Origin: Bacteroidota bacterium
Lineage (GTDB): Bacteria; Bacteroidota; Bacteroidia; Flavobacteriales_D; Crocinitomicaceae
Direction: 5' to 3'
Length of the DNA stretch: 64,000 bases
NCBI GenBank assembly: GCA_024280155.1
Contig: JAJRQQ010000061.1
Coordinates: 1 to 64,000 of the forward strand
A model generated the notes under the pieces. The model was not told the origin of the DNA. It saw only the letters and a program-made list of their open reading frames with translations, and made no database searches. Positions 45,417 to 53,259 of the stretch are shown piece after piece. The translations under genes and the position numbers were made by a program. The first letter of the stretch is position 1. Each line of letters starts with the position of its first letter.

Positions 45417-46826
45417 ATGAAAAAATTAGCTTTACATTGGAAGATTTTAATTGCGATGTTGCTCGGAATTATTTGGGCAATTATTTCTGGAGCAATGGGG
45501 TGGAATGGTTTTACAAGTGATTGGATCGACCCATTTGGAACAATTTTTATCAATATTCTAAAATTCATTGCTGTTCCTTTGGTGTTGTTTTCAATTATTA
45601 CGGGTGTAGCTGGTCTTGGAGATCCTGCTCAACTAGGAAGAATGGGAGCAAAAACACTTGGGATGTACTTAATTACCACCGTATTTTCTGTTTCTATCGG
45701 TTTACTACTGGTGAATATTTTTCAACCTGGTGTTCAAACAAACCAAGAAACGAAAATAGATAATCGTTTAGAATATGAAATTTGGGCAAATGATAATAAT
45801 ATTGATGTAAAAGATGGTCGTGACGTTATAGCAACTGTTTCTCAAGAGAGAATTGATAAGATTAGGACGAAAATCAATGCAGATATGGAGTCCAAAGATT
45901 ATAAAAAAGCTGCTGAGAAAAATAAGATTAAAAATGAAAGGAAGAAAACAACTCCTCTACAACCATTGGTAGATATGGTGCCTAGCAACTTAATTCAAGC
46001 GTTAGGAAATGGGAAGTTGATGCTGCAAGTGATTTTCTTTGCTCTTTTTTTCGGAATAGCAATGATTCTTATGCCGCGAGAGAAAACTGAAACAGTACGG
46101 TCATTCTTTGACAATATGAATGAAATTTTCATCAAAATGGTTCATCTCGTAATGGATTTTGCTCCATTCTTTGTATTCTGTTTAATGGCGGGAGTTCTGG
46201 CTAAATCGGCTGATACGCTTGATGAATTGTTAGATATCTTTATTTTATTGAGTTACTACACTTTACTGGTTTTTGGAGGATTGATGCTGATGCTTTTTGG
46301 GTTTTATCCTCTCTTACTGCGTGTGTTTGGTGTGAAGATTGGCTATGCAAAATTCTTTAAAGGACTTTCTCCAGCCCAGTTCTTGGCTTTTTCAACAAGT
46401 TCTAGTGCTGCAACTTTACCGATTACGATTGAATGTGTGAATAATAATCTCAAAGTACCTGAAAAAATATCTGATTTCGTTTTACCTATTGGTGCAACTG
46501 TCAATATGGATGGAACTTCACTTTATCAAGCAATCGCTGTGATATTTCTCGCACAATACCATGATGTTGATCTAACACTTATTCAACAATTGGGAATTGT
46601 AGCAACTGCAACATTGGCTTCTATAGGTGCTGCGGCAGTTCCAAGTGCAGGATTGATTATGCTGATGATAGTGCTTGACTCTATTGGCTTAAATCCCTTG
46701 TGGATTGCAATCGTATTTCCTGTAGATCGTATTTTAGATATGTGCAGAACAGTCGTGAATGTAACAAGTGATGCTACTGTGAGTGCCATTATTGCAAAAA
46801 GCGAAGGCGAATATAAAGGTGTTTAG
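45417..46826 (+). CDS. dicarboxylate/amino acid:cation symporter (SDF family)
   Basis: 469-residue secondary transporter for dicarboxylates or acidic amino acids. Diagnostic motifs are the Ser-rich hairpin FSTSSSAATLPITIE, the NMDGTSLYQ substrate and sodium site in helix 7, and the final DRILDMCRTVVNVTSDA block. A soluble, Lys-rich insert of about 90 residues (QTNQETKIDNRLEYEIWAND to KKTTPLQPL) separates the early helices and is larger than in GltP or DctA. The stop lies 2 nt from the convergent ligase gene. Confidence 0.9.
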   Translation: MKKLALHWKILIAMLLGIIWAIISGAMGWNGFTSDWIDPFGTIFINILKFIAVPLVLFSIITGVAGLGDPAQLGRMGAKTLGMYLITTVFSVSIGLLLVNIFQPGVQTNQETKIDNRLEYEIWANDNNIDVKDGRDVIATVSQERIDKIRTKINADMESKDYKKAAEKNKIKNERKKTTPLQPLVDMVPSNLIQALGNGKLMLQVIFFALFFGIAMILMPREKTETVRSFFDNMNEIFIKMVHLVMDFAPFFVFCLMAGVLAKSADTLDELLDIFILLSYYTLLVFGGLMLMLFGFYPLLLRVFGVKIGYAKFFKGLSPAQFLAFSTSSSAATLPITIECVNNNLKVPEKISDFVLPIGATVNMDGTSLYQAIAVIFLAQYHDVDLTLIQQLGIVATATLASIGAAAVPSAGLIMLMIVLDSIGLNPLWIAIVFPVDRILDMCRTVVNVTSDATVSAIIAKSEGEYKGV

Positions 46827-46828
46827 CT

Positions 46829-48100
46829 TTACTTAAAAATGATTTTTTCAGGTTTACGCATGTGTTTTTTATACACCATCGCACGTAATTTATCAGCATC
46901 TACAAAATGGAAAGTGGGTAAAACACGTAGTTTCTCACGACAGCGTTCTTTTATTTGGTGCAATACGGGTAAATCAATGAGTTTTTCTTCCAATAAAATG
47001 AATAAGTCATCATTCCCTAATTCATTTTTCTCAATCAACACTTTATAACAAGAAATATCATTAAATTCTTCCAAAGTATCAAAAATGGCTTTTGGATAAA
47101 TTGTCGTTCCCTTGAACTTAATCATCTGGTTTTTTCGTCCGATGATTGGTCCTAAACGTGGAGTCGTACTACCACAAGAACATTTATCATAATAAACGGT
47201 AGCAATGTCGCCAGTTTTGTATCGAATCAATGGTGTACCTTCAACTTGTAATGTTGTAACAACAATTTCACCAGCATCTCCATGCTTAACATCATTTCCA
47301 TGCTCATCCAATACTTCTAAGAAGATTAAATCATCGTTCAAATGACATCCTTTGTGCGCCGAACATTCTGAGAATGCAGCTCCCATTTCTGTACTTGCGT
47401 AGGTAGAAAAAAGTTGGACATCCCAATTGTCAGTGATTCGTTTGCCAAGCGTATTCAATGTTAAATCATTGTTTCGTAACGGTTCACCAATACAAACGAT
47501 TGACTTTACAGAACTATTCTTAAAATCAATGCCATTTTCTTTTGCAAATTCAATGAGTGTTACAATAAATGAAGGTACTGCAATTAAAACCGTTGGTTCG
47601 TAATTGAAAATTGAATCCCATTGTAATTTTGGAACACCAGGACCTATACGAATCATTCCTGCTCCTAATTCTTGAACACCGAGAGAATAGGCAAGTCCTG
47701 CCATAAATTGCTTGTCAATGGTTGTCAATAATTGAAAAACATCTTCATTGGCAAACCCCATTAACTCAAAAGAGTCTTTTTCATTCTTCGCTAACCGTTT
47801 TAAATCATTCTTAGTGAGAAAAAGTGAAATAGGATCTCCAGTTGTTCCCGAAGTTGTTACATATTCAGCAATGTCTTTTCGTTCTACGCAACAAAAAGAT
47901 TTATGATCTTTGGCTAACTCATCCTTTGTTGTGAAAGGCAGCTTTTTATAATCCTCCAATGAGAGTTGATACGAAAAATCATGAAGAGCCAATGTTTTTT
48001 TGTAATGTGGAGAATGAGTAGAGCAGTATTCAATTGTCTTTTTTAATTCGTTCAATTGTTTTTCGGTAGAATAGGTGTTATTCGTTTTCATTCTGAACAT
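46829..48100 (-). CDS. PaaK-like adenylate-forming acyl ligase
   Basis: 423 residues of the phenylacetate-CoA ligase family, which activates a carboxylic acid with ATP and passes it to CoA or an ACP. The AMP-binding P-loop is TTSGTTGDPISLF. The motif YASTEMGAAFSEC follows. A Cys set (HKGCHL and CSCGSTTPRLG) may bind zinc. The motif IGRKNQMIKFKGTTIYPKAI precedes the C-terminal domain. Next to a C45 acyltransferase and a PPTase, I infer that it loads 4-coumarate or a relative onto an ACP as the polyene starter. It overlaps the C45 gene by 13 nt. Confidence 0.82.
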   Translation of the reverse strand: MFRMKTNNTYSTEKQLNELKKTIEYCSTHSPHYKKTLALHDFSYQLSLEDYKKLPFTTKDELAKDHKSFCCVERKDIAEYVTTSGTTGDPISLFLTKNDLKRLAKNEKDSFELMGFANEDVFQLLTTIDKQFMAGLAYSLGVQELGAGMIRIGPGVPKLQWDSIFNYEPTVLIAVPSFIVTLIEFAKENGIDFKNSSVKSIVCIGEPLRNNDLTLNTLGKRITDNWDVQLFSTYASTEMGAAFSECSAHKGCHLNDDLIFLEVLDEHGNDVKHGDAGEIVVTTLQVEGTPLIRYKTGDIATVYYDKCSCGSTTPRLGPIIGRKNQMIKFKGTTIYPKAIFDTLEEFNDISCYKVLIEKNELGNDDLFILLEEKLIDLPVLHQIKERCREKLRVLPTFHFVDADKLRAMVYKKHMRKPEKIIFK

Positions 48101-49767
48101 TCTTTTATTAATTCTCTCAACTCTTGTTCTATTGCCAATGACGCAACTTTTTTAGTCAATGCAGTTTCAAAATAGTGTTTCGCTTTCTTTAAATTCCCTT
48201 TTTTCATAAAATATTTGCCCAACATTTCGTAGGTTACATATGATTCTCCATTCGTCGCTATGAAGTTGTTCACCTCATCTTCTGTTAAGTTCAATTTATC
48301 ACTGAAAATTAGAAAGGCAGATATTTTATTCTTCGTGATTTTATATTGTTGGAATAATTTATAGTTCTCTGAATATAAAAAGGGATCTTCAGGGATTTTA
48401 GCAGAAACCTCAACTTTTTTGTCTTTAAAAACTTGTTTTAAATCGTAAGCGATATAACTTCCTAACTGATAATCGTTCGTAGAAGCATAGAATAATAATT
48501 GTTCAGGTTGAATGACAACACTATGATGTGCGATTAGTTGATTTACAGATCTTGGATTACCCATGCCGAGTGTGTCTCCATTGATGTCATGCTGTTCACG
48601 GAGAATAAAGGCTGCTTTGTTTACATCGATTATTCTATAATTTGAGAGCATTGATTTTACTTTTGCATAGCGCAAATGAGAATCACTTTCAATAATGTTT
48701 TCGATGTTCTCTTTGTCTTTCAGAAATGTTCTCGATTGAAAATGGTTGGCACAAACTAGTTCACTTTGTTTATTGTCGAAAACCCCCATTTTGGTAGGAG
48801 ATTTCTCAATGAGAATTGCTTTTCCATCTTTTTTGGAACCAATGAGCAATGTTTCAGACACAAAAACATCTCTTTTACGAGCAATTGCAATCGCTTCTTC
48901 GATAGTTGAAGCGTATTGTAGAATTTCTCGTGCAAGTAAAGAAATGGGCGTTTTTGATGAAGTAGGTAAATCCGATTTTGAAGCATTTATCGTTACACTT
49001 AAACCTTCTTCATTTAATCCAGAAGCAACACCTGTGAATCCCGCCCAAGCATAAGAAACAAATCCGTAACCTTTGGTTGGTTTGAGAAAAAGAATGAGTT
49101 TCTCTTCTGCAAATTCATCACCGACGTAGAAATCAAAATTTCGCCCTATCAGTAATTTCCCATCCTTTGTTCTTTCATTTCTCAAAGCAAAAGAAGTACA
49201 GCCAACCATACTGTAATCGTTGAGGGCATGACCGATATCGTGGGCGGCATGGTAGTTTAAAATCCGACCGTATTTTGTAGAAATATAGTTGTATTTATCA
49301 GAGAATGCATGAGAAATACCATAAATTTCTTGTTGATTTTCCAATTGAATATTGTCGGGTAAATCTTTATTAAAAAAACCGATGAAGAGTTGCAAAAAGC
49401 GTTGCCATGTTTTACTCGGAACGAATTGGTCAATCTGTCCAACGAAGATATCTTCTTGTTTTTGTATGAGTTCTTTAGCGAGTTCACCATAAATCAACCC
49501 GCGTTCATAAGGTTCCCCCTCGATGTACATCTCCCAAATTCCTTGTTCATTCTTTTTTAGCCAATTATTGCCTAAAACGTAATGGTTCTTTGCTATTTTT
49601 TCACGTTGACCAACAGAAAAATCATCAACTTCAGGAGGAGATATTTTAGAAGTCACCAGAATAAAAAGGACCAACAAGAAAACCATTGCAAGAATTAATT
49701 CTGCGATAATAGCGACACTTCTGAGAAGAAATCGAAAGAGTTTAGAAATGAATTTTTGTATTTTCAT
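48088..49767 (-). CDS. C45-type autoproteolytic acyltransferase, membrane-anchored
   Basis: 559 residues. A membrane segment (about 17-39) leads to an Ntn-hydrolase domain of the C45 family, whose best-known member is the penicillin acyltransferase. The probable nucleophile after self-cleavage is C190 in MVGCTSFALRNE, followed by GKLLIGRNFDFYVGD. The C-terminal 70 residues resemble a TPR (EMLGKYFMKKGNLKKAKHYFETAL). It could form or break the amide or ester linking an acyl chain to the pigment. It is first in its operon, with TAACTTTG 11 nt upstream of the ATG. Confidence 0.8.
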   Translation of the reverse strand: MKIQKFISKLFRFLLRSVAIIAELILAMVFLLVLFILVTSKISPPEVDDFSVGQREKIAKNHYVLGNNWLKKNEQGIWEMYIEGEPYERGLIYGELAKELIQKQEDIFVGQIDQFVPSKTWQRFLQLFIGFFNKDLPDNIQLENQQEIYGISHAFSDKYNYISTKYGRILNYHAAHDIGHALNDYSMVGCTSFALRNERTKDGKLLIGRNFDFYVGDEFAEEKLILFLKPTKGYGFVSYAWAGFTGVASGLNEEGLSVTINASKSDLPTSSKTPISLLAREILQYASTIEEAIAIARKRDVFVSETLLIGSKKDGKAILIEKSPTKMGVFDNKQSELVCANHFQSRTFLKDKENIENIIESDSHLRYAKVKSMLSNYRIIDVNKAAFILREQHDINGDTLGMGNPRSVNQLIAHHSVVIQPEQLLFYASTNDYQLGSYIAYDLKQVFKDKKVEVSAKIPEDPFLYSENYKLFQQYKITKNKISAFLIFSDKLNLTEDEVNNFIATNGESYVTYEMLGKYFMKKGNLKKAKHYFETALTKKVASLAIEQELRELIKECSE

Positions 49768-49777
49768 ATTAAGCAGA

Positions 49778-49824
49778 CAAAGTTAAGAAAGAATTATTAG
49801 AAGCCACAGAAATTCATACCTTTG
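49778..49824. promoter_or_regulatory. divergent -7 elements between C45 and PPTase genes
   Basis: TAACTTTG on the minus strand (complement of 49778-49785) and TACCTTTG on the plus strand (49817-49824). Both fit TAnnTTTG. The plus element is only 2 nt from the GTG at 49827, so the PPTase may be translated from the ATG at 49833 on a very short leader. Confidence 0.5.
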
Positions 49825-49826
49825 AT

Positions 49827-50414
49827 GTGAGTATGGGGGGGAAGAAGAATAAATATAGAATTAAACATCATATTTCTTTAAAAGAGAATGGGGGGGAGGT
49901 GTTCGTTTTTGAATGGTTGGAAAAAGAAGATGTATGCAAAAAGAATAAGACACAATTTCAAAGAAATACCTTGCAATATTTTCTAAAAAATGAAGTAGGG
50001 ATTGACAGTCAAATCGCGCATTATGATTCTGGAGCACCATACTTAGTTCATTCAAAAAAACACATTTCTATTTCTCATTCGGGAAATTTATTTGCATTGC
50101 AAATCTCAAGTAAAGATGCAGTTGGTGTTGATGTTCAGCTTTTTAAGACTGGTTTATCGAGAGGTTATTCGTATTTTGTGAATGAGCAAGAAGAAAAACT
50201 GCATGAATTATCAAACCTAAATTTACATTTAATTTGGTGTGCGAAAGAAAGTATTTACAAATTCAAGAAAGGTGAAGTTAAACTTTATCGAGAAGATATT
50301 TCTGTAGTAGAAATAAAGGATGACTTTTTAAGAGTAGTTCTCAAAACCGGGAAAAAAATAAAATGTCAGTTCATTGTTCAAAATAATTATCTTATGGTTT
50401 ATGTTTCTGAATAA
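49827..50414 (+). CDS. 4'-phosphopantetheinyl transferase (Sfp-like)
   Basis: 195 residues (193 if the ATG at 49833 is used). It attaches the phosphopantetheine arm of CoA to the Ser of carrier proteins. The key motifs are HISISHSGNLFAL, GVDVQLF (metal Asp D102) and WCAKESIYKFKKG (W137, K140, E141, K145), as in the Sfp/AcpT superfamily. It probably activates the three ACPs of the pigment cluster. Two runs of seven G occur within the first 70 nt (49835-49841 and 49890-49896), unusual in this AT-rich genome. Confidence 0.85.
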   Translation: MSMGGKKNKYRIKHHISLKENGGEVFVFEWLEKEDVCKKNKTQFQRNTLQYFLKNEVGIDSQIAHYDSGAPYLVHSKKHISISHSGNLFALQISSKDAVGVDVQLFKTGLSRGYSYFVNEQEEKLHELSNLNLHLIWCAKESIYKFKKGEVKLYREDISVVEIKDDFLRVVLKTGKKIKCQFIVQNNYLMVYVSE

Positions 50415-50800
50415 TGGTTGTTCTTAGAGATCCATTTTTCTGCTTCTTCTGTGTTATTAAATTCTTTAAATGGCTTTTCTAATATTTGATTTTTGTAATA
50501 GTAGTTCACTAATATTTTTTGTGCAAGATTTTTTGTGATTACGATTCGAGAGCTAATGTTTGCTTTGCTCTCAAATTCTTTTGCAAATCTTTTAGCATTC
50601 TGACCGATGGTTATAAATTCACCACCTTCTACGATTAGAGGAACATTGTTTTTTTTAAGTTGTTTTAATTGTACAATGAGATTTTCTAACATTTCACGCG
50701 TTATATGAGTATGATCTTTTATATATAAATGAACAATCCCATCTTCCCTTAAATGGGCAGATATTCCTGAAGTTTCGACTGTTTCAATGATTGATTCCAT
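50399..50800 (-). CDS. small STAS-like cytosolic protein, unknown role
   Basis: I start it at the ATG at 50800, giving 133 residues (MESIIETVETSGISAHLRED). A longer frame adds 15 unlikely residues. The alternating strands and helices (GIVHLYIKDHTHITREMLENLIVQL, NNVPLIVEGGEFITIGQNAKRFA, RIVITKNLAQKILVNYYYK) resemble the SpoIIAA/STAS-like fold of Bacteroidetes DUF7793-type proteins. The 3' end overlaps the PPTase gene by 16 nt on the opposite strand. No known target. Confidence 0.6.
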   Translation of the reverse strand: MESIIETVETSGISAHLREDGIVHLYIKDHTHITREMLENLIVQLKQLKKNNVPLIVEGGEFITIGQNAKRFAKEFESKANISSRIVITKNLAQKILVNYYYKNQILEKPFKEFNNTEEAEKWISKNNHYSET

Positions 50801-50898
50801 AGTGGTAATTTTTTGTAAGATATAAAAAATCAATGTATTACACAATTTTTCACACTAAAACTTGCATTAGCATTTTAATCTAGGATGAAATGATTAAT

Positions 50899-50921
50899 AC
50901 CTCTAAAGTTCTACCCCTCTA
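50899..50921 (-). repeat. short NNNTAGAG array at the stop codon of the OmpA-family gene
   Basis: From the TAG stop (50921-50919) the minus strand reads TAGAGGGG, TAGAACTT, TAGAGG. The TAGAACTTTAGAG segment also occurs at the same place in the array at 961-1124. Only about three units are present. Confidence 0.65.
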
Positions 50922-51341
50922 CCGCCTAATTATAAAATCAACTCTTCTATTCTTGGCAGTATCTTCATCTGTTTTTTCAGGGAATGCTAAAGGAAATTGA
51001 TCATCTTCCCCCACATAACACATCCTCTCTTTTGGTACTCCCATTTTATAGAGCAGCTTGTAGATGTTTTTTGCTCTACGTTTACTTGTTCTGTAACTTG
51101 GACCACAGCAGACGTGCCCTCTTATTTTCACTGTCCACGTTGGGTTTTTTTCTAAAATTCCAACCAAATAATCGATAACATATTGATAGCTAACATCTGG
51201 ATGAACGCTTTTTCCAGTATATTTTATATCGTATTCGTAAATAAATTCATTTGAATCCAATGGAGGGAAACCCTGTTGATTATTTTGAGAAAAGGAGAAA
51301 TGAGATAAAAAGAAAAAAATGAAAATCAAATAGAATTTCAT
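50919..51341 (-). CDS. OmpA-domain periplasmic protein
   Basis: 140 residues with a signal peptide (MKFYLIFIFFFLSHFSFSQ). The body is a single OmpA/MotB-like domain: the first strand IKYTGKSVHPDVSYQYV, then WTVKIRGHVCCGPSYRTSKRRAKNIYKLLYKMGVPKERM, and a final NRRVDFIIRR. It can bind peptidoglycan if the usual Asp and Arg are kept. The CCGP insert replaces the common HTD motif, so binding is not certain. The TAG stop codon is part of a repeat array. Confidence 0.78.
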   Translation of the reverse strand: MKFYLIFIFFFLSHFSFSQNNQQGFPPLDSNEFIYEYDIKYTGKSVHPDVSYQYVIDYLVGILEKNPTWTVKIRGHVCCGPSYRTSKRRAKNIYKLLYKMGVPKERMCYVGEDDQFPLAFPEKTDEDTAKNRRVDFIIRR

Positions 51342-51346
51342 AAGAG

Positions 51347-51604
51347 TTAAATTTTCTTCTTCTTTTTAAAGATTAGACGAACTACAGCGATTAAGATGAT
51401 TGCTCCAACAGTGGCAACAATTATTGAGCCTAACCAATTTGAAGCTGTGTTATATCCGAGAAATTGAAAAAAACTAACCCCAACATAACTTCCTAGAATA
51501 CCTAAAATAGTATTCAGTAACATTCCATTAGAATTCGATTTCATAATTTTACTTGCTAACCATCCAGCAACTGCTCCGAGAAGAATTCCAACTAATAATT
51601 CCAT
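51347..51604 (-). CDS. GlsB/YeaQ/YmgE family membrane protein
   Basis: 85 residues with three membrane segments and the Gly-rich pattern of the transglycosylase-associated/GlsB family: LLVGILLGAVAGWLASKIM, LNTILGILGSYVGVSFF, IIVATVGAIILIAVVRLIF, then a Lys-rich tail. Family members are linked to general stress. It is 5 nt upstream of the OmpA-domain gene in the same direction. Confidence 0.88.
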   Translation of the reverse strand: MELLVGILLGAVAGWLASKIMKSNSNGMLLNTILGILGSYVGVSFFQFLGYNTASNWLGSIIVATVGAIILIAVVRLIFKKKKKI

Positions 51605-51700
51605 ATTTGATTTATTTTGAATAACAATATTACGAAAGATTTATCGCTTAATTGATGAAAATAGATAAAAATGGCTCAAAAATTGTCTATATTTGATTCT

Positions 51701-52780
51701 ATGAAAAAAAGTATCTTATTTCTATTTCTTCTTGTTTCAATCTCAAGTTTTTCACAAACTGTTGTTCCAATTCTTGATTTTAATGGATTCTTTAAAAACT
51801 TTCAAGATGGATATTTTAGGCAAGTTGAATTACAACGAATAAAAGAATTTAAAGCAGGAGATAATATTTGTGCTTACGTTGACTTTCGAGGTAATTTAAT
51901 TGCTTACGATGGAATTTCAAAAAAACAACTTGCCAATCTTTCTGTAGAGTACCGTGTGTCGGATAATCTTTTAACATGGAAAATTGGAGAGACATTAAAT
52001 ATGTGGGATACAGGTCGTATCAAGACACTTTCTTTTAATGTAAGAAATTATTGGGTAAGAGATAATATTATTGTTTTTGAAGATATGCGTTACAATTCTG
52101 TTAATGTATATTATAATGGAAGAATTTACACCCTCTATACTTCAATGGGGGAATTGCAACCACCAAGTTCTGTGGGAGAAAACATCGTTGCCTATCAAGA
52201 CAACGGCGATTTTAACAAAGTATTTTGGAAAGGACAAATTTTCGAATTGGATGTATGGCAAACCCCTTATGATTTCCAAACTGGTACAGATATTCTTGCA
52301 TTCAACGACCCTATCAATGGAACTTTTGCTGTGTTTGAGAATGGAGAATTTTTAGATGTTGAAGAATTTCATGTGAATAAATACAGAGCTGGTCGTGGCT
52401 TCATTGTTTTTGAAAATCGGAACAATGATTTGGTATACTATCAGAATGGAGAAGTTATTCAACTAACAAATTTTGGAGCAAGTCAATGGGAAGTGAAAGA
52501 TGATGTCGTTTTTTGGGAAGAAAATGGTTTTGCTTATGTTTTTTACAATGGAGTTAAGACTGAAATCACACGCTATATCCCGAAAGAATATGAGTTGAAG
52601 AATGGAGTGGTGGTCTTCCGAAACATTATGGGGGGGGTTAGTGCATTTGTAGAAGGGAAACTCTATGAGATTACCAACCAAATGAATTCTGAATTTCAAA
52701 TTTATGGGAATACAGTTTTAGTAGAACTTTTCAATAATTCTTACATCGTTCTTTGGAAAGGAAAGAATTATAGAATATAG
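51701..52780 (+). CDS. secreted beta-propeller-like protein, unknown function
   Basis: I choose the ATG at 51701, which opens a clear signal peptide (MKKSILFLFLLVSISSFSQ). An in-frame ATG at 51671 adds ten residues, and a -7-like TATATTTG (51688-51695) lies between them. The mature 340 residues contain about eight repeats of roughly 40 residues of the type VxDNIxVFED...xxVYYNGxxY (NIIVFEDMRYNSVNVYYNGRIYTL, GFIVFENRNNDLVYYQNGEVIQL), suggesting a beta-propeller. No T9SS domain is visible. A run of eight G is at 52630-52637. Confidence 0.62.
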   Translation: MKKSILFLFLLVSISSFSQTVVPILDFNGFFKNFQDGYFRQVELQRIKEFKAGDNICAYVDFRGNLIAYDGISKKQLANLSVEYRVSDNLLTWKIGETLNMWDTGRIKTLSFNVRNYWVRDNIIVFEDMRYNSVNVYYNGRIYTLYTSMGELQPPSSVGENIVAYQDNGDFNKVFWKGQIFELDVWQTPYDFQTGTDILAFNDPINGTFAVFENGEFLDVEEFHVNKYRAGRGFIVFENRNNDLVYYQNGEVIQLTNFGASQWEVKDDVVFWEENGFAYVFYNGVKTEITRYIPKEYELKNGVVVFRNIMGGVSAFVEGKLYEITNQMNSEFQIYGNTVLVELFNNSYIVLWKGKNYRI

Positions 52781-52862
52781 TACTAAATCGTTTTATAAAG
52801 AGTATTTCTTTTCGTAATAGTTCATAACTATTATGAAATCAATTGTATAGCGGTAAGTAGGA

Positions 52863-52894
52863 TTTGTTTACTGATTTTTTTTGTTGTATTTTCG
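52863..52894 (+). promoter_or_regulatory. promoter for the T9SS module
   Basis: TTTG (52863-52866), a 20-nt spacer and TATTTTCG (52887-52894, one mismatch to TAnnTTTG). The start near 52901 leaves about 25 nt of leader to the ATG at 52927. Confidence 0.6.
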
Positions 52895-52926
52895 CAAAAG
52901 ATTAATCAAACAAACATTACTACCAA

Positions 52927-53247
52927 ATGAAAAATATACTCACCATCCTTTTTCTTTTTTTTATTCAATGTTCTTGGGGACAAAAATATGCTTTCGCTTT
53001 TGAGGGACAGATAGATACAACTAAGATTGTAGCAATGCAACGCGATGTAGAACAGTTTTATGGTGTTGCTAAGGTGCGTATCAATTACAAAACCGAAAAA
53101 CAGAAAGGAGAATTCATTATCCAGTTGAAATCTGAAGAAAAAAACAAACGTGGAGAAGCTGACAATCATTTTTCTGTCGCTGAGGTGAAAGAATACATTC
53201 TATCGAAAAATTTATCTCCTCAATCTTTTATCACATTAGAAAACTAA
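52927..53247 (+). CDS. small secreted protein, unknown
   Basis: 106 residues with a signal peptide (MKNILTILFLFFIQCSWGQ). The mature part (GQIDTTKIVAMQRDVEQFYGVAKVRINYKTEKQKGEFI) looks like a small alpha-beta domain, possibly HMA-like or MetQ-like in length. I do not recognise it. It is the first gene of the T9SS module and is 12 nt ahead of the large adhesin, so it may assist export or folding. Confidence 0.6.
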   Translation: MKNILTILFLFFIQCSWGQKYAFAFEGQIDTTKIVAMQRDVEQFYGVAKVRINYKTEKQKGEFIIQLKSEEKNKRGEADNHFSVAEVKEYILSKNLSPQSFITLEN

Positions 53248-53259
53248 ACTACTATTACG

